The position numbers were made by a program, and so were the translations under genes. A DNA stretch of 64,000 nt from Paenibacillus mesophilus (GTDB taxonomy: Bacteria; Bacillota; Bacilli; Paenibacillales; NBRC-103111): NCBI RefSeq assembly GCF_005938385.1, contig NZ_VCRA01000011.1, forward strand, positions 124,001-188,000, given 5' to 3'. The first letter of the stretch is position 1. Every line of letters begins with the position of its first letter. The notes beneath the pieces were generated by a model. The model was not told the origin of the DNA and did not search any database. It worked only from the letters and a program-made list of their open reading frames with translations. Shown in pieces: positions 41,901 through 50,204 of this stretch.

Positions 41901-44763
41901 GGCAGATAACAGTATCGTAGAAACGATCGCAGCAAACGATGCGACTAAAGTGACCGTATCCGATGTGACCGTTACGATCAACCCCGTGGCTGACTTGACG
42001 TACAGCACCGGCTATTACGTACAGATTGACCCGGGAGCTTTCGCGGATGCCGCCAACAATAATTACGCCGGCATTGTGGATACGACGACGTGGAGCTTCA
42101 CGACGGCCGCAGCGCTGGATGCGACAGCACCAACGGTCACAGCTTATTCGCCTGTAGACGATGCGACGAATGTAGCAGTCAACGCGAACTTGACGCTGAC
42201 GTTCAGCGAGAACGTAACGGCAGCGAGCGGCAAAAACATCGTGATTAAGAAAGCGTCGGACAACAGTATCGTGGAAACGATCGCTGCAAATGACACGACG
42301 AAGGTCACAGTATCCGGTACGACGGTAACGATTAACCCCGCGGCAGACTTGACATACAGCACCGGCTACTACGTACAGATTGACGCAGGAGCGTTCGCGG
42401 ATGCCGCCAACAATAATTTCGCCGGAATCGCGGATACGACGACGTGGAGCTTCACAACGACCGCATCGCCACTTACGGCTCCACTTGCCCCGGCCCATTT
42501 AACGGCATTAGCCGGGGATGCACAAGTTGCGTTAAGCTGGGGCAGCGTACAGGCTGCAAACTACTACACGATTTATTACGGAACGACACCAGGTTTATAC
42601 GGCGGAACGCCTCTAGCGACTGTAACGGGCACCACCTACGAAGCATTGAACTTGATCAACGGTGCGGCCTACTACTTTGCGATCAAAGCCGGCAATGCGG
42701 CAGGAAGCAGCCCATATTCCAATGAAGTAGCGGCAACCCCACAAGCGACGGTACCCCCGGCGCTGACGACAGTCCACATCTCCAGCAGCAATCCGGTGTC
42801 TGGGCTTGCTAAGCCGGGAGATTCAGTAACGTTAACCTTCACGGCCAACAAGGCTCTGAACAGCCTAACAACCGCTTCAATAGCAGGCAGAGCCGCGACG
42901 GTTACAAGTGTCGGCGACAGCGTCTACAGGGCTGCCTATACATTCACGGGAAGCGAAAGCGAAGGAATAGTCGCGTTCACTATCGATTATGCCGATATGG
43001 CCGGAATCGCCGGGCCTCGCGTGACGGCAACGACGGACATGAGCCGAGTCCTCTTCGACAAGACGGCGCCGTCGGGCACGCTTCGCATTAATGGAGGTGC
43101 GGCGTCGACGGGCGAGACGTCGGTCGTAATGACTGTAACCGCAAGCGACGGCAGCGGATCAGGCAATATTCGGGTGCGTTTCTCTAATGACAGCGTAGTG
43201 TGGAGCCCATGGGAAACCTTCACGGGAACGAAAGTATGGCAATTGACATCGGGCTTAGGCAGGAAAACCGTGTATATGGAGCTGCGGGATAAAGCGGGCA
43301 ACGTTACGCCGCATGCGGTCACTGCTGTCATTGAATTGCTCGACCTTTCTTCGCCGTCGTCCGGAGGAGGAGGCGACAGCGATAACAATAGCAACAGCGG
43401 TCCGCCTTCTCCGCCAAATCCTCAGAACCCGCAAAAGGAAACCATTACGGTGGATGTGGAAAACAAAGGGAGCGGCAGCGGAGCCATCGTATCGACAGCG
43501 GTCATTAACCGGACTACCGATGCGGACGGCCGGAAAACGGATGAAGTAACCCTTACTCCCGAGCAGGCGGCATTGACGGTGAAACAGTTGGAGTCGGCCG
43601 GCTCCCAATCGGCGAGAATGGTCATTCCCGATCCGAAAGATGAAGTGGCCGAATTGAACGTAAAAATTCCGCAGGCGTCCACTTCGGTTCTGGCAAACGG
43701 AAACGTCGGTTTGGAAATTTTCACGAACAATGTGCGGATCGATATTCCGGGCAGCTCGTTGCAAGGAATGAAGGAAGATGTGTATTTCCGCATCGTGCCG
43801 GTCAAAGAAGAAGACGAACGCAAAGAAATCGAGCAAAGGGCGAAAACGGAGCAAGCGGTGCGAATCGCTGCGGGAAGCGGGTCCGCCCAAGTGGTGGGGC
43901 ATCCGATGACGATCGAAACGAACCTGCAAAGCCGTCCCGTCACGCTCGTACTTCCTCTCGAGAGTGCCGATTATACCGAACAGCAGCAGCGGGATATGGG
44001 AGTGTTCATCGAGCACAGTGACGGAACGAAGGAATTTGTCAAAGGTGAAATCGTCCCATACGACGATACCGGCAAGCTCGGAATCCGGTTTGCGATCGCC
44101 AAGTTCAGTACGTTTACGATCGTGCATATGGAAGGCTGGGGCGCTTCGACGGCAGAGCGTGCTTTGCACAAAGCCTATATAACCGGTTATTCGGACGGTA
44201 CCTTCGGTCCGGAGAGAAGCATTACCCGAGCGGAAATGGCCGCGATTCTCGCCAGAACGGTCGATAAGGCCAGCGATGAAGCGAAAGGAATCGCTTATAA
44301 CGATGTTCCGTCCGGCTATTGGGCGAAAGAGTTTATCGACAAAGCGGCGAAGACGGGCCTTATGCAAGGCTATCCGGATGCAAGCTTCAGGCCGGATCAG
44401 ACGATTACCCGTGCAGAGATGGCAGCCATCGCCGCCAAACTCCGGCACGATGTTCAGAGCTTGAATAGCGATTTCACGGATACGAACGGTCATTGGGCGC
44501 AAACGGCGATAAGCCGGGCGAAGTCAGCCGGAATCATCGACGGCTTCCCAGATGCAACGTTCCGCCCGGAGCAGCCCCTCACCCGCGCCGAAGCGGTAAC
44601 GATCATCAACAGGCTTCTCGGCCGGGGGCCGTTATCCGGCACCGATGCGAAATGGCCGGACGTTCCCGAGCGGCATTGGGCGTACGAACATATTCAGGAA
44701 GCGTCCGTCGATCATGCATTCGTTACAAAGCCCGGCGGCGAACAGAAATTAACCGCGCCGTAA
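38998..44763 (+). CDS. Large S-layer-homology surface protein with eight Ig-like repeats
   Basis: 1,921 residues, secreted. Signal peptide (about 1-32), then an N-terminal beta-sandwich resembling DNRLRE-type modules (35-220), eight Big_5-like Ig repeats of ~117 residues (222-1158), a fibronectin type III domain (~1165-1250), further Ig-like modules (to ~1455), a Pro/Asn/Ser/Gly linker (SSGGGGDSDNNSNSG...), a beta-rich domain (to ~1715), and three S-layer homology segments (AYITGYSDGTFGPERSITRAEM and two more) that anchor it to pyruvylated wall polymer. The start may be GTG two codons later, which has better spacing from GGAG. Likely an adhesin or structural surface protein. No catalytic domain recognised. 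Confidence 0.9.
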   Translation: MSVKSRVSLSLLSVMIFTLFYSVQFHEQVVATSGTTFVVASKERTNNCSTTWDPVCPYYNNLNENAIGYLLDEPPTQTILSFDIADIPATASEVTLDIFITYGPGYDDGVGEYSGDGEVTISLHGFNDYDSIPSLDSSNQIAIEGDGDNVPTTTITSSDLANWKRIDVTDYITSLRGGGATTAVFAIREADMPDTDKQEQIFVSSKASAAAQAPRLTYPAVDTTIPIVSAYSPLDNAINVAVNSNLTLTFSESVTAVSGKNIVIKKAADNSVLETIAADDAKVIISGATVTINPTAVLAHSTGYYVQIDPGAFKDAANNDYAGIADTTTWSFTTAAAPDTTAPTVTAYSPLDDAINVAVNANLTLTFIENVTAVSGKNIVIKKAADNSVLETIAADDAKVTISGATVTINPTVVLAHSTGYYVQIDPGAFKDAANNDYSGIADMTTWSFTTAAAPDTTAPTVTAYSPLDDATDVAVNTNLTLTFSESVTAASGKNIVIKKASDNSIVETILVTDTSRVTVTGVTYTINPAADLAYSTGYYVQIDPGAFKDAANNNYAGIADMTTWSFTTVADTTAPTVVAYSPLDNATNVVVNSNLSLTFSESVTAVSGKNIVIKKASDNSVLETIAADDAKVIISGVTVTINPTAVLAHSTGFYVQIDPGAFKDAANNDYSGIADTTTWSFTTAAAPDTTAPTVTAFSPLDDAINVAVDANLTLIFSENVTASSGKNIVIKKASDNSVVETIAANDAKVTISGTTVTINPAADLAHSTGYYVQIDSGAFKDAASNNYAGIADMTTWSFMTTVAPDTTAPTVTAYSPLDDAINVAVNANLTLTFIESVTAVSGKNIVIKKAADNSVLETIAADDAKVTISGATVTINPTVVLAHSTGYYVQIEAGAFKDAANNDYAGIADTTTWSFTTAAEPDTTAPTVIAYSPLDDAINVAVNANLTLTFSENVTAASGKNIVIKKAADNSIVETIAANDATKVTVSDVTVTINPVADLTYSTGYYVQIDPGAFADAANNNYAGIVDTTTWSFTTAAALDATAPTVTAYSPVDDATNVAVNANLTLTFSENVTAASGKNIVIKKASDNSIVETIAANDTTKVTVSGTTVTINPAADLTYSTGYYVQIDAGAFADAANNNFAGIADTTTWSFTTTASPLTAPLAPAHLTALAGDAQVALSWGSVQAANYYTIYYGTTPGLYGGTPLATVTGTTYEALNLINGAAYYFAIKAGNAAGSSPYSNEVAATPQATVPPALTTVHISSSNPVSGLAKPGDSVTLTFTANKALNSLTTASIAGRAATVTSVGDSVYRAAYTFTGSESEGIVAFTIDYADMAGIAGPRVTATTDMSRVLFDKTAPSGTLRINGGAASTGETSVVMTVTASDGSGSGNIRVRFSNDSVVWSPWETFTGTKVWQLTSGLGRKTVYMELRDKAGNVTPHAVTAVIELLDLSSPSSGGGGDSDNNSNSGPPSPPNPQNPQKETITVDVENKGSGSGAIVSTAVINRTTDADGRKTDEVTLTPEQAALTVKQLESAGSQSARMVIPDPKDEVAELNVKIPQASTSVLANGNVGLEIFTNNVRIDIPGSSLQGMKEDVYFRIVPVKEEDERKEIEQRAKTEQAVRIAAGSGSAQVVGHPMTIETNLQSRPVTLVLPLESADYTEQQQRDMGVFIEHSDGTKEFVKGEIVPYDDTGKLGIRFAIAKFSTFTIVHMEGWGASTAERALHKAYITGYSDGTFGPERSITRAEMAAILARTVDKASDEAKGIAYNDVPSGYWAKEFIDKAAKTGLMQGYPDASFRPDQTITRAEMAAIAAKLRHDVQSLNSDFTDTNGHWAQTAISRAKSAGIIDGFPDATFRPEQPLTRAEAVTIINRLLGRGPLSGTDAKWPDVPERHWAYEHIQEASVDHAFVTKPGGEQKLTAP
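39661..42470 (+). repeat. Eight tandem Ig-like coding repeats, ~351 bp each
   Basis: Repeat starts at 39661, 40012, 40363, 40711, 41062, 41413, 41764 and 42118 (spacing 348-354 bp). Each begins D-T-T-A-P-T-V and ends TTTWSFTT or close. Copies 1, 2, 4 and 6 share long nearly identical DNA around GGCGGTAAGCGGCAAAAAT, while 3, 5, 7 and 8 differ more. Confidence 0.92.
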
Positions 44764-44772
44764 GCAACAAGG

Positions 44773-44808
44773 GCCGGTCATCGCATCGAAGCGATGATCG
44801 GCTTTTTG
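44773..44808 (+). terminator. Terminator after the surface-protein gene
   Basis: GCCGGTCATCGC pairs with GCGATGATCGGC (one G-T), short loop, then TTTTTG. Confidence 0.9.
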
Positions 44809-44960
44809 CTTTATCGTGAGATAACGCGACCTTAACGGCTTCCGAGCAGGAAAAGCCGGATTTTTTCAATCATTTTTTCCCTTTTCAGATGAACCGGGAA
44901 CATATAATATTGGTGTTATGTACCAAATTAATTCCAATTTCCAGTTGCGATGGAGAGATG

Positions 44961-47264
44961 ATGAGAACATTACCTGAAGAAATGGAAGCCGTACTGCGGC
45001 AAAACCGGATCGCAGAGGAAGACCTGGTTTACTGGATGGTGTGCGACCGGACGACGGATGGCCGATTCTCGGATACTTACCTGCTGCTCGGCCGGGATGC
45101 GCTGACGATTCTTTCGAGCGCCGGTCCGCCATCACTCGAGAAAGACTACAAAGGCTTCGTCAAATCGAAAAAGGAGAAAAAGCTGCCGAAGCCGATTCCG
45201 TCCGGACCTTGGACGAAGGAGACGATCGAGCTTGGCAAAGTGGCTTCGTTATCGGTAGTCAATCTGGTTGCTTCCGGGATGATGGTTATCAAGGGGGAGG
45301 ACGGGGAGCAGCGCGTCGTCGCGGCCTTTACGAACGGGCATATGAGCAGAGCGGCGAAGCTGGCCTCGATATTCGGCAAGCTGAAGAAGAACGAAGAGCC
45401 CGATCCGCACGAACTGAACGAAGAGCTGGGGCAAGGCTCCTGCCCGAAGTGCGGGATGATCTATCCGGAGAAGGGCAGACAAGTTTGTCCGAAATGTATT
45501 AAGAAGCACGCCATTTTCACAAGGCTGCTTTCCTTCGCGGGGGCTTATAAAGTCTCGATCTTCTTCATCGTCCTGTTCATGCTGCTCAATTCGGCGACCG
45601 GCCTGGCCATTCCGTATTTACAAGGAACGGTGCTATTCGATCAGGCGCTGGGCGGGGAAGGGACGTTCGCCGGCAAGATCGGGCTCGTGATCCTGCTCAT
45701 CATCGGTTTCCGCACGTTATCTTTGTTGTTCGGGATTTTGTTCGGGGCGATCAATGCGAAGCTGGCGGCCAACGTCTCGTTTGACTTGAAATCGACCGTA
45801 TTCAGCGCGATGCAGCGGCTGTCGCTCAACTTTTTCCAGAGGAAGCAGACCGGACAGCTGATGACAAGGGTAAACAACGACGCCACCGAGCTTCAATACT
45901 TTTTCGTGGACGGCATGTCGTACTTTATCGTCAATGCGATGAACATTATCGGCATTACCGCTATTTTGCTTATTATGGACTGGAAGCTGACGCTGCTCTG
46001 CTTTATTCCGCTGCCGGTCGTCTTCTTCATCGTCCGGAAGGTATTCCCGAGGCTGTGGCGGCTGTCGTGGAGAAGGCACAGGAAAGTCAGCGCGATGAAC
46101 TCGATCATCAGCGACACGATACGCGGTACGCGCGTTGTCAAATCGTTCGGCAAGGAGCAGAACGAAATAGAGCGTTTTCAACGGGCCAACATATCGTTCT
46201 CCGATGCGGAGCAGACGGTCAACAAGCTGGGCGGCACCGTATTTCCCGTACTGAACCTGCTGACGCAAATGGGCGGACTGCTCATCTGGGCGTTCGGCGG
46301 CTGGATGGTCATGAAGGATCAGTTTTCGTTCGGGCAAGTTTTGACTTTCGTGAATTACATGTATATGCTTTACGGTCCGATCCAGTTCATGAACAACATC
46401 GTCAACTGGTGGTCGCACTGCATGTCCGCGGCGCAGCGCATATTCGAAATTCAGGACGCCGTCCCGGAAGTCGCGGAGAAACCCGATGCGATTCATCTGG
46501 AGGAGTTGAAGGGCGATATTCGCGTATCGAACGTCGTTTTCGGATACGAGCCGAATAAAGCGATTTTGAAGGATGTCACCATACAGGCGAAGCCGGGTCA
46601 GATGATCGGAATCGTCGGACATTCGGGAGCGGGCAAATCGACGCTGGTCAATCTCATTTCCCGGCTGTACGATGTGAATGAAGGGGAGATCCGGATCGAC
46701 GGCATTAACGTCAAAGACTTGACGACCGCATCGCTTCGCAAAAATATCGGGATCGTCTCCCAGGACGTCTACGTTTTCTCGGGCAGCATTGCCGAGAACA
46801 TCGCCTACGCGGATGCCGATTGCACCATCGCCGATATCGTAAATGCCGCGAAGATAGCCAATGCCCACGATTATATCGAGAAGCTGCCGGACGGCTACGA
46901 TACGATTATCGGCACCGGAGGACACAATTTGTCCGGCGGGGAGAAGCAGCGGCTGTCGATCGCGCGGGCCATTCTGCACAATCCGAAAATACTCATTCTG
47001 GATGAAGCGACCGCTTCGCTCGATACGGAGACGGAGCTGCAAATTCAGGAAGCGCTCGATTCGCTGATCAAGGGCCGGACGACGATCGCCATCGCGCATC
47101 GGCTGTCTACGCTGAGAAACGCCGATTACTTGGTCGTCATGGATCACGGGAAAGTGGTGGAAGCCGGTACCCATGAGGAGCTGATGAGCAAGGAAGGCGC
47201 GTATCACGGACTCGTGAAAAAGCACGACGAAGCATTGAAGATGAAAGAGGGGATCATCGCATGA
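44961..47264 (+). CDS. ABC exporter with N-terminal zinc ribbon (first of pair)
   Basis: 767 residues. N-terminal cytosolic domain (to ~150), a zinc-ribbon-like CPKCG...CPKC (about 161-180), a six-helix exporter membrane domain (~195-490), then an ABC ATPase with GHSGAGKST, LSGGEKQRLSIARA and ILDEATASLD. Probably pairs with the protein of 47904-50129 as a heterodimeric exporter. ATG at 44961 is chosen as the best spaced behind GGAGAG; an upstream in-frame ATG (44889) would add a Cys-containing leader. A DUF1854 gene lies between the two exporters. In other bacteria such sets are linked to cyanophycin metabolism; no such genes are seen here. Confidence 0.85.
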   Translation: MRTLPEEMEAVLRQNRIAEEDLVYWMVCDRTTDGRFSDTYLLLGRDALTILSSAGPPSLEKDYKGFVKSKKEKKLPKPIPSGPWTKETIELGKVASLSVVNLVASGMMVIKGEDGEQRVVAAFTNGHMSRAAKLASIFGKLKKNEEPDPHELNEELGQGSCPKCGMIYPEKGRQVCPKCIKKHAIFTRLLSFAGAYKVSIFFIVLFMLLNSATGLAIPYLQGTVLFDQALGGEGTFAGKIGLVILLIIGFRTLSLLFGILFGAINAKLAANVSFDLKSTVFSAMQRLSLNFFQRKQTGQLMTRVNNDATELQYFFVDGMSYFIVNAMNIIGITAILLIMDWKLTLLCFIPLPVVFFIVRKVFPRLWRLSWRRHRKVSAMNSIISDTIRGTRVVKSFGKEQNEIERFQRANISFSDAEQTVNKLGGTVFPVLNLLTQMGGLLIWAFGGWMVMKDQFSFGQVLTFVNYMYMLYGPIQFMNNIVNWWSHCMSAAQRIFEIQDAVPEVAEKPDAIHLEELKGDIRVSNVVFGYEPNKAILKDVTIQAKPGQMIGIVGHSGAGKSTLVNLISRLYDVNEGEIRIDGINVKDLTTASLRKNIGIVSQDVYVFSGSIAENIAYADADCTIADIVNAAKIANAHDYIEKLPDGYDTIIGTGGHNLSGGEKQRLSIARAILHNPKILILDEATASLDTETELQIQEALDSLIKGRTTIAIAHRLSTLRNADYLVVMDHGKVVEAGTHEELMSKEGAYHGLVKKHDEALKMKEGIIA

Positions 47265-47866
47265 CGATGACGGCTGCGGTAACGGAAACCGATAACGGTC
47301 CGGACGGGAAAGAGAAACAGCGGCTTGCCGCAAGCGGGCACGAGGGAAATAACGAAAAGCAATCCGACTTGGCCGAGGCTGCGAAAATTAACTATTTGAC
47401 GCCGGAGAGCGCGTCGTTCCGGAAGACGGAAGGCCGAATGCTCGCCGTGACGGTCGACGGCAAAGAGCATGACGCGGTTTATGTGCATTGTTCGTTCCCT
47501 CACACGGACAAACGGATCTATCTCTCGATCCGCACGTTCGAGAATAAAGAAATCGGGATGATCCGATCGCTTGACGACTTCCCGAAGGAGACGGCCGATT
47601 TATTAGAGGAACAGGTAACAATCCGGTATTTCGCCCCGGAAATAACGAAAGTGGTCAAAATCAAGGAAGAATTCGGCTACTCCTACTGGGAAACGGAGAC
47701 GACGGCGGGAATATGCCGCTTTACGGTTCGCAGCGGCGGGGGGCACGTAAAGCTGGTGTCGGAAAACCGGCTTCTCGTCTCCGACGTAGACGGCAACCGG
47801 TTCATCATTCCCCATTTGGACCGGCTAAGCGACAAGGAATACCGGATGGTCGAAATGTGCATGTAA
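47261..47866 (+). CDS. DUF1854 protein between the two ABC exporters
   Basis: 201 residues. After a variable, charged first ~45 residues comes a DUF1854-like beta-rich domain: YLTPESASFRKTEG, DAVYVHCSFPHTDKRIYLSI, EIGMIRSLDDFP, VRSGGGHVKLVSENRLLVSDVDGNRF. The family is known almost only from genes next to this type of ABC transporter. ATG overlaps the upstream exporter stop (ATGA), and the second exporter follows 37 bp later. Possibly a regulatory or assembly subunit; function unproven. Confidence 0.82.
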   Translation: MTMTAAVTETDNGPDGKEKQRLAASGHEGNNEKQSDLAEAAKINYLTPESASFRKTEGRMLAVTVDGKEHDAVYVHCSFPHTDKRIYLSIRTFENKEIGMIRSLDDFPKETADLLEEQVTIRYFAPEITKVVKIKEEFGYSYWETETTAGICRFTVRSGGGHVKLVSENRLLVSDVDGNRFIIPHLDRLSDKEYRMVEMCM

Positions 47867-47903
47867 CCGATTGCATCTTCAGCGGGGGAAAGCGGAGGTA
47901 TAG

Positions 47904-50129
47904 ATGAACTTAAATTACACGCTCTCGGAACGCGATTCAGCGGCGGCGCGGCAAGCCGTCGGAGAGCATATTTCTTACTGCGTGCCTGCCGACCTGTCGC
48001 TTCAAGGACAGCGGACGCCGGGATATTTCGTCATTGGGCATCAGAAGTGGGCTTATGTGGAACAGGGCGAGGTACGGGACAGCGGCGTCATTGCGGAAGC
48101 GCGCGAATACAAGATCGTCCCGCTTATCGGCAATGCGGTCCTAGAAGCGGCGGAGAACGATTCGAAGCGGATTGTCGTCCGGGTGACGATGCAGCATGCG
48201 GCCCGTTACGGATACATCGCCAAAATATTGAACGACATGGCCGCGAACAGCCCGGTCCGGATCTATAACAATGAGGAAGAGGCCGCTTGCGTCAAATGCG
48301 GGGGAGCGCTAATTCCGGGAACGCGGGTGTGCCCGAGATGCATGAACAAGGCCGCTGCTTTCAAGAGGCTGATCCTCGTATCCAGATCGCATTGGAAACG
48401 GCTTGGCCTCGGGCTGACCGTGTTGTTCGCCTCCGCCGGCCTCGCTTTATTGGGTCCGTATTTCCAGAAGCTGCTGGTGAACTCGGCTTTACAGCCGCCC
48501 GAAGGGCAAAGCGCCAGCGTCGAGATGTTTTTTGCCGCTCTTGCCGGAATGCTCGGGGTATTGTTGTTCGGAGAGCTGCTCGGCATAGCGAAGAGCCGGA
48601 TTATGGCGAGCGTAAGCTCGGGAATCGCCGCCGATTTGCGCAAGATGGTTTATGATAAAATCCAAAACTTGTCGCTCGGCTTTTTGACGTCGCAGCGGGC
48701 CGGGGACATGATGAACCGGATCTCGTCGGATACGGACCGGATCCGCCACCTCATCCAGGAATTATGTACGACGGCGATTTTCCAGTGCATCATACTCATC
48801 TCGGCTGCTTACCTGCTCTTTCATGCGGATTGGCGACTCGCTTGCGTCGTTCTGCTGCCTGCGCCGATCGTTGCCGTGCTGCACGTATACATTTGGAAAT
48901 ACGTTCTGTGGAAGCTGTTTCACAAGCAATGGAGGGTTTACGACAAAGCGAGCTCGTTTCTGCATGACGTGCTGAGCGGAATCCGGGTTGTGAAAGCGTT
49001 CGGGAAGGAAGAGCGGGAAATACGCCGCTTCAAAAAGTTCAACAGCGATTTCGCCGCCGCTTCCTACAAAAGCGAGAAGCTGTTCAGCATTTTGTCGCCC
49101 TTTACGAACTACTTGATCCAGCTGGGACAATATCTCGTACTGATGATCGGCTGCAGCATGATTCTCGACAAGCAGATGACGCTCGGGGAACTGATCCAAT
49201 TTACAATGTACGCCTCGATGATATTCGGGCCGATCGCTTGGCTTATGTTTATGCCGCGATGGGTGGCCAATGCGATTATTTCCGTGGACCGCGTATTCTC
49301 CGTCATCGACGAGCAGCCGGAAGTGCTTGATACTCATGCTTCCGTGAAGCATTCGATTCGCGGGGCGATATCGTTTAAGGACGTCATTTTCGGCTACAAA
49401 TCGTACGAACCGGTTCTGAAGCAGCTTACTTTCGATGTGAAGCAAGGGGAAATGATCGGTCTCGTCGGACATTCCGGCTCGGGCAAATCTACGCTGATCA
49501 ACCTCGTATCCAGACTGTACGACGTTACGGAAGGCAGCATAAGCATCGACGGCGTCGATATCCGGAACATCAAGCAGGAAGACTTGCGTTCGCAGATCGG
49601 GGTCGTGCTCCAGGAAACGTTTTTGTTCAGCGGGACGATTGCGGACAACATTCGCTATTCCAAGCCTGACGCTACGCTGGAAGAGGTCATCGAGGCCGCG
49701 AAGGTGGCGAACGCCCACGACTTCATCATTCGCCAGGCGGACGGTTACGACACGAAGCTGGAGGAGAACGGAAACAACATTTCCGGCGGCGAGAGACAGC
49801 GGCTTGCGATCGCCAGGGCGGTGCTGAACAATCCGCGCATCCTTATCCTAGACGAAGCGACGGCCTCCCTCGATATCGATACGGAGACGGCGATCCAGGA
49901 AGCGCTCAAGAGGGTTACCAAGAACCGGACGACGTTGGCGATCGCCCACCGGTTGACTACGCTGCGGAATGCGGACCGGCTGCTCGTTCTGGATAAAGGC
50001 AAGCTGGCCGAAATCGGGACGCACAGCGAACTGATGGAGCGGAAAGGGATTTACTATAAGCTCGTTACGGCGCAGCGGGGCATGGCGAAGAAAAACGGGC
50101 AGGCGGATAATGCCGTGAAGCTTGGATAA
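47904..50129 (+). CDS. ABC exporter with N-terminal zinc ribbon (second of pair)
   Basis: 741 residues with the same build as the first exporter: cytosolic N-domain, zinc ribbon CVKCGG...CPRC (about 128-146), six membrane helices, ATPase with GHSGSGKST, ISGGERQRLAIARA and ILDEATASLD. ATG follows GCGGAGG. Both partners keep the catalytic Glu and both Walker A lysines, so both ATP sites look active. A terminator follows. Confidence 0.87.
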   Translation: MNLNYTLSERDSAAARQAVGEHISYCVPADLSLQGQRTPGYFVIGHQKWAYVEQGEVRDSGVIAEAREYKIVPLIGNAVLEAAENDSKRIVVRVTMQHAARYGYIAKILNDMAANSPVRIYNNEEEAACVKCGGALIPGTRVCPRCMNKAAAFKRLILVSRSHWKRLGLGLTVLFASAGLALLGPYFQKLLVNSALQPPEGQSASVEMFFAALAGMLGVLLFGELLGIAKSRIMASVSSGIAADLRKMVYDKIQNLSLGFLTSQRAGDMMNRISSDTDRIRHLIQELCTTAIFQCIILISAAYLLFHADWRLACVVLLPAPIVAVLHVYIWKYVLWKLFHKQWRVYDKASSFLHDVLSGIRVVKAFGKEEREIRRFKKFNSDFAAASYKSEKLFSILSPFTNYLIQLGQYLVLMIGCSMILDKQMTLGELIQFTMYASMIFGPIAWLMFMPRWVANAIISVDRVFSVIDEQPEVLDTHASVKHSIRGAISFKDVIFGYKSYEPVLKQLTFDVKQGEMIGLVGHSGSGKSTLINLVSRLYDVTEGSISIDGVDIRNIKQEDLRSQIGVVLQETFLFSGTIADNIRYSKPDATLEEVIEAAKVANAHDFIIRQADGYDTKLEENGNNISGGERQRLAIARAVLNNPRILILDEATASLDIDTETAIQEALKRVTKNRTTLAIAHRLTTLRNADRLLVLDKGKLAEIGTHSELMERKGIYYKLVTAQRGMAKKNGQADNAVKLG

Positions 50130-50139
50130 ATTGGACGGG

Positions 50140-50167
50140 AACCGTCAGAGGGCGCTCTGACGGTTTT
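50140..50167 (+). terminator. Terminator after the exporter operon
   Basis: AACCGTCAGAG pairs perfectly with CTCTGACGGTT, 4-base loop, then TTTT. Confidence 0.88.
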
Positions 50168-50204
50168 CCATCATCTTTTACATTTAGCGGGTCGGGGTCA
50201 AGAC

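Noticed and set aside
41800-42498. Minus-strand frames within the Ig-like repeats
   Set aside because: Repetitive antisense frames that recur with each repeat; products of the repeat structure.
45717-47333. 538-codon minus-strand frame opposite the first ABC exporter
   Set aside because: Full antisense shadow of a gene with intact ABC motifs; no ribosome binding site and an unprotein-like composition.
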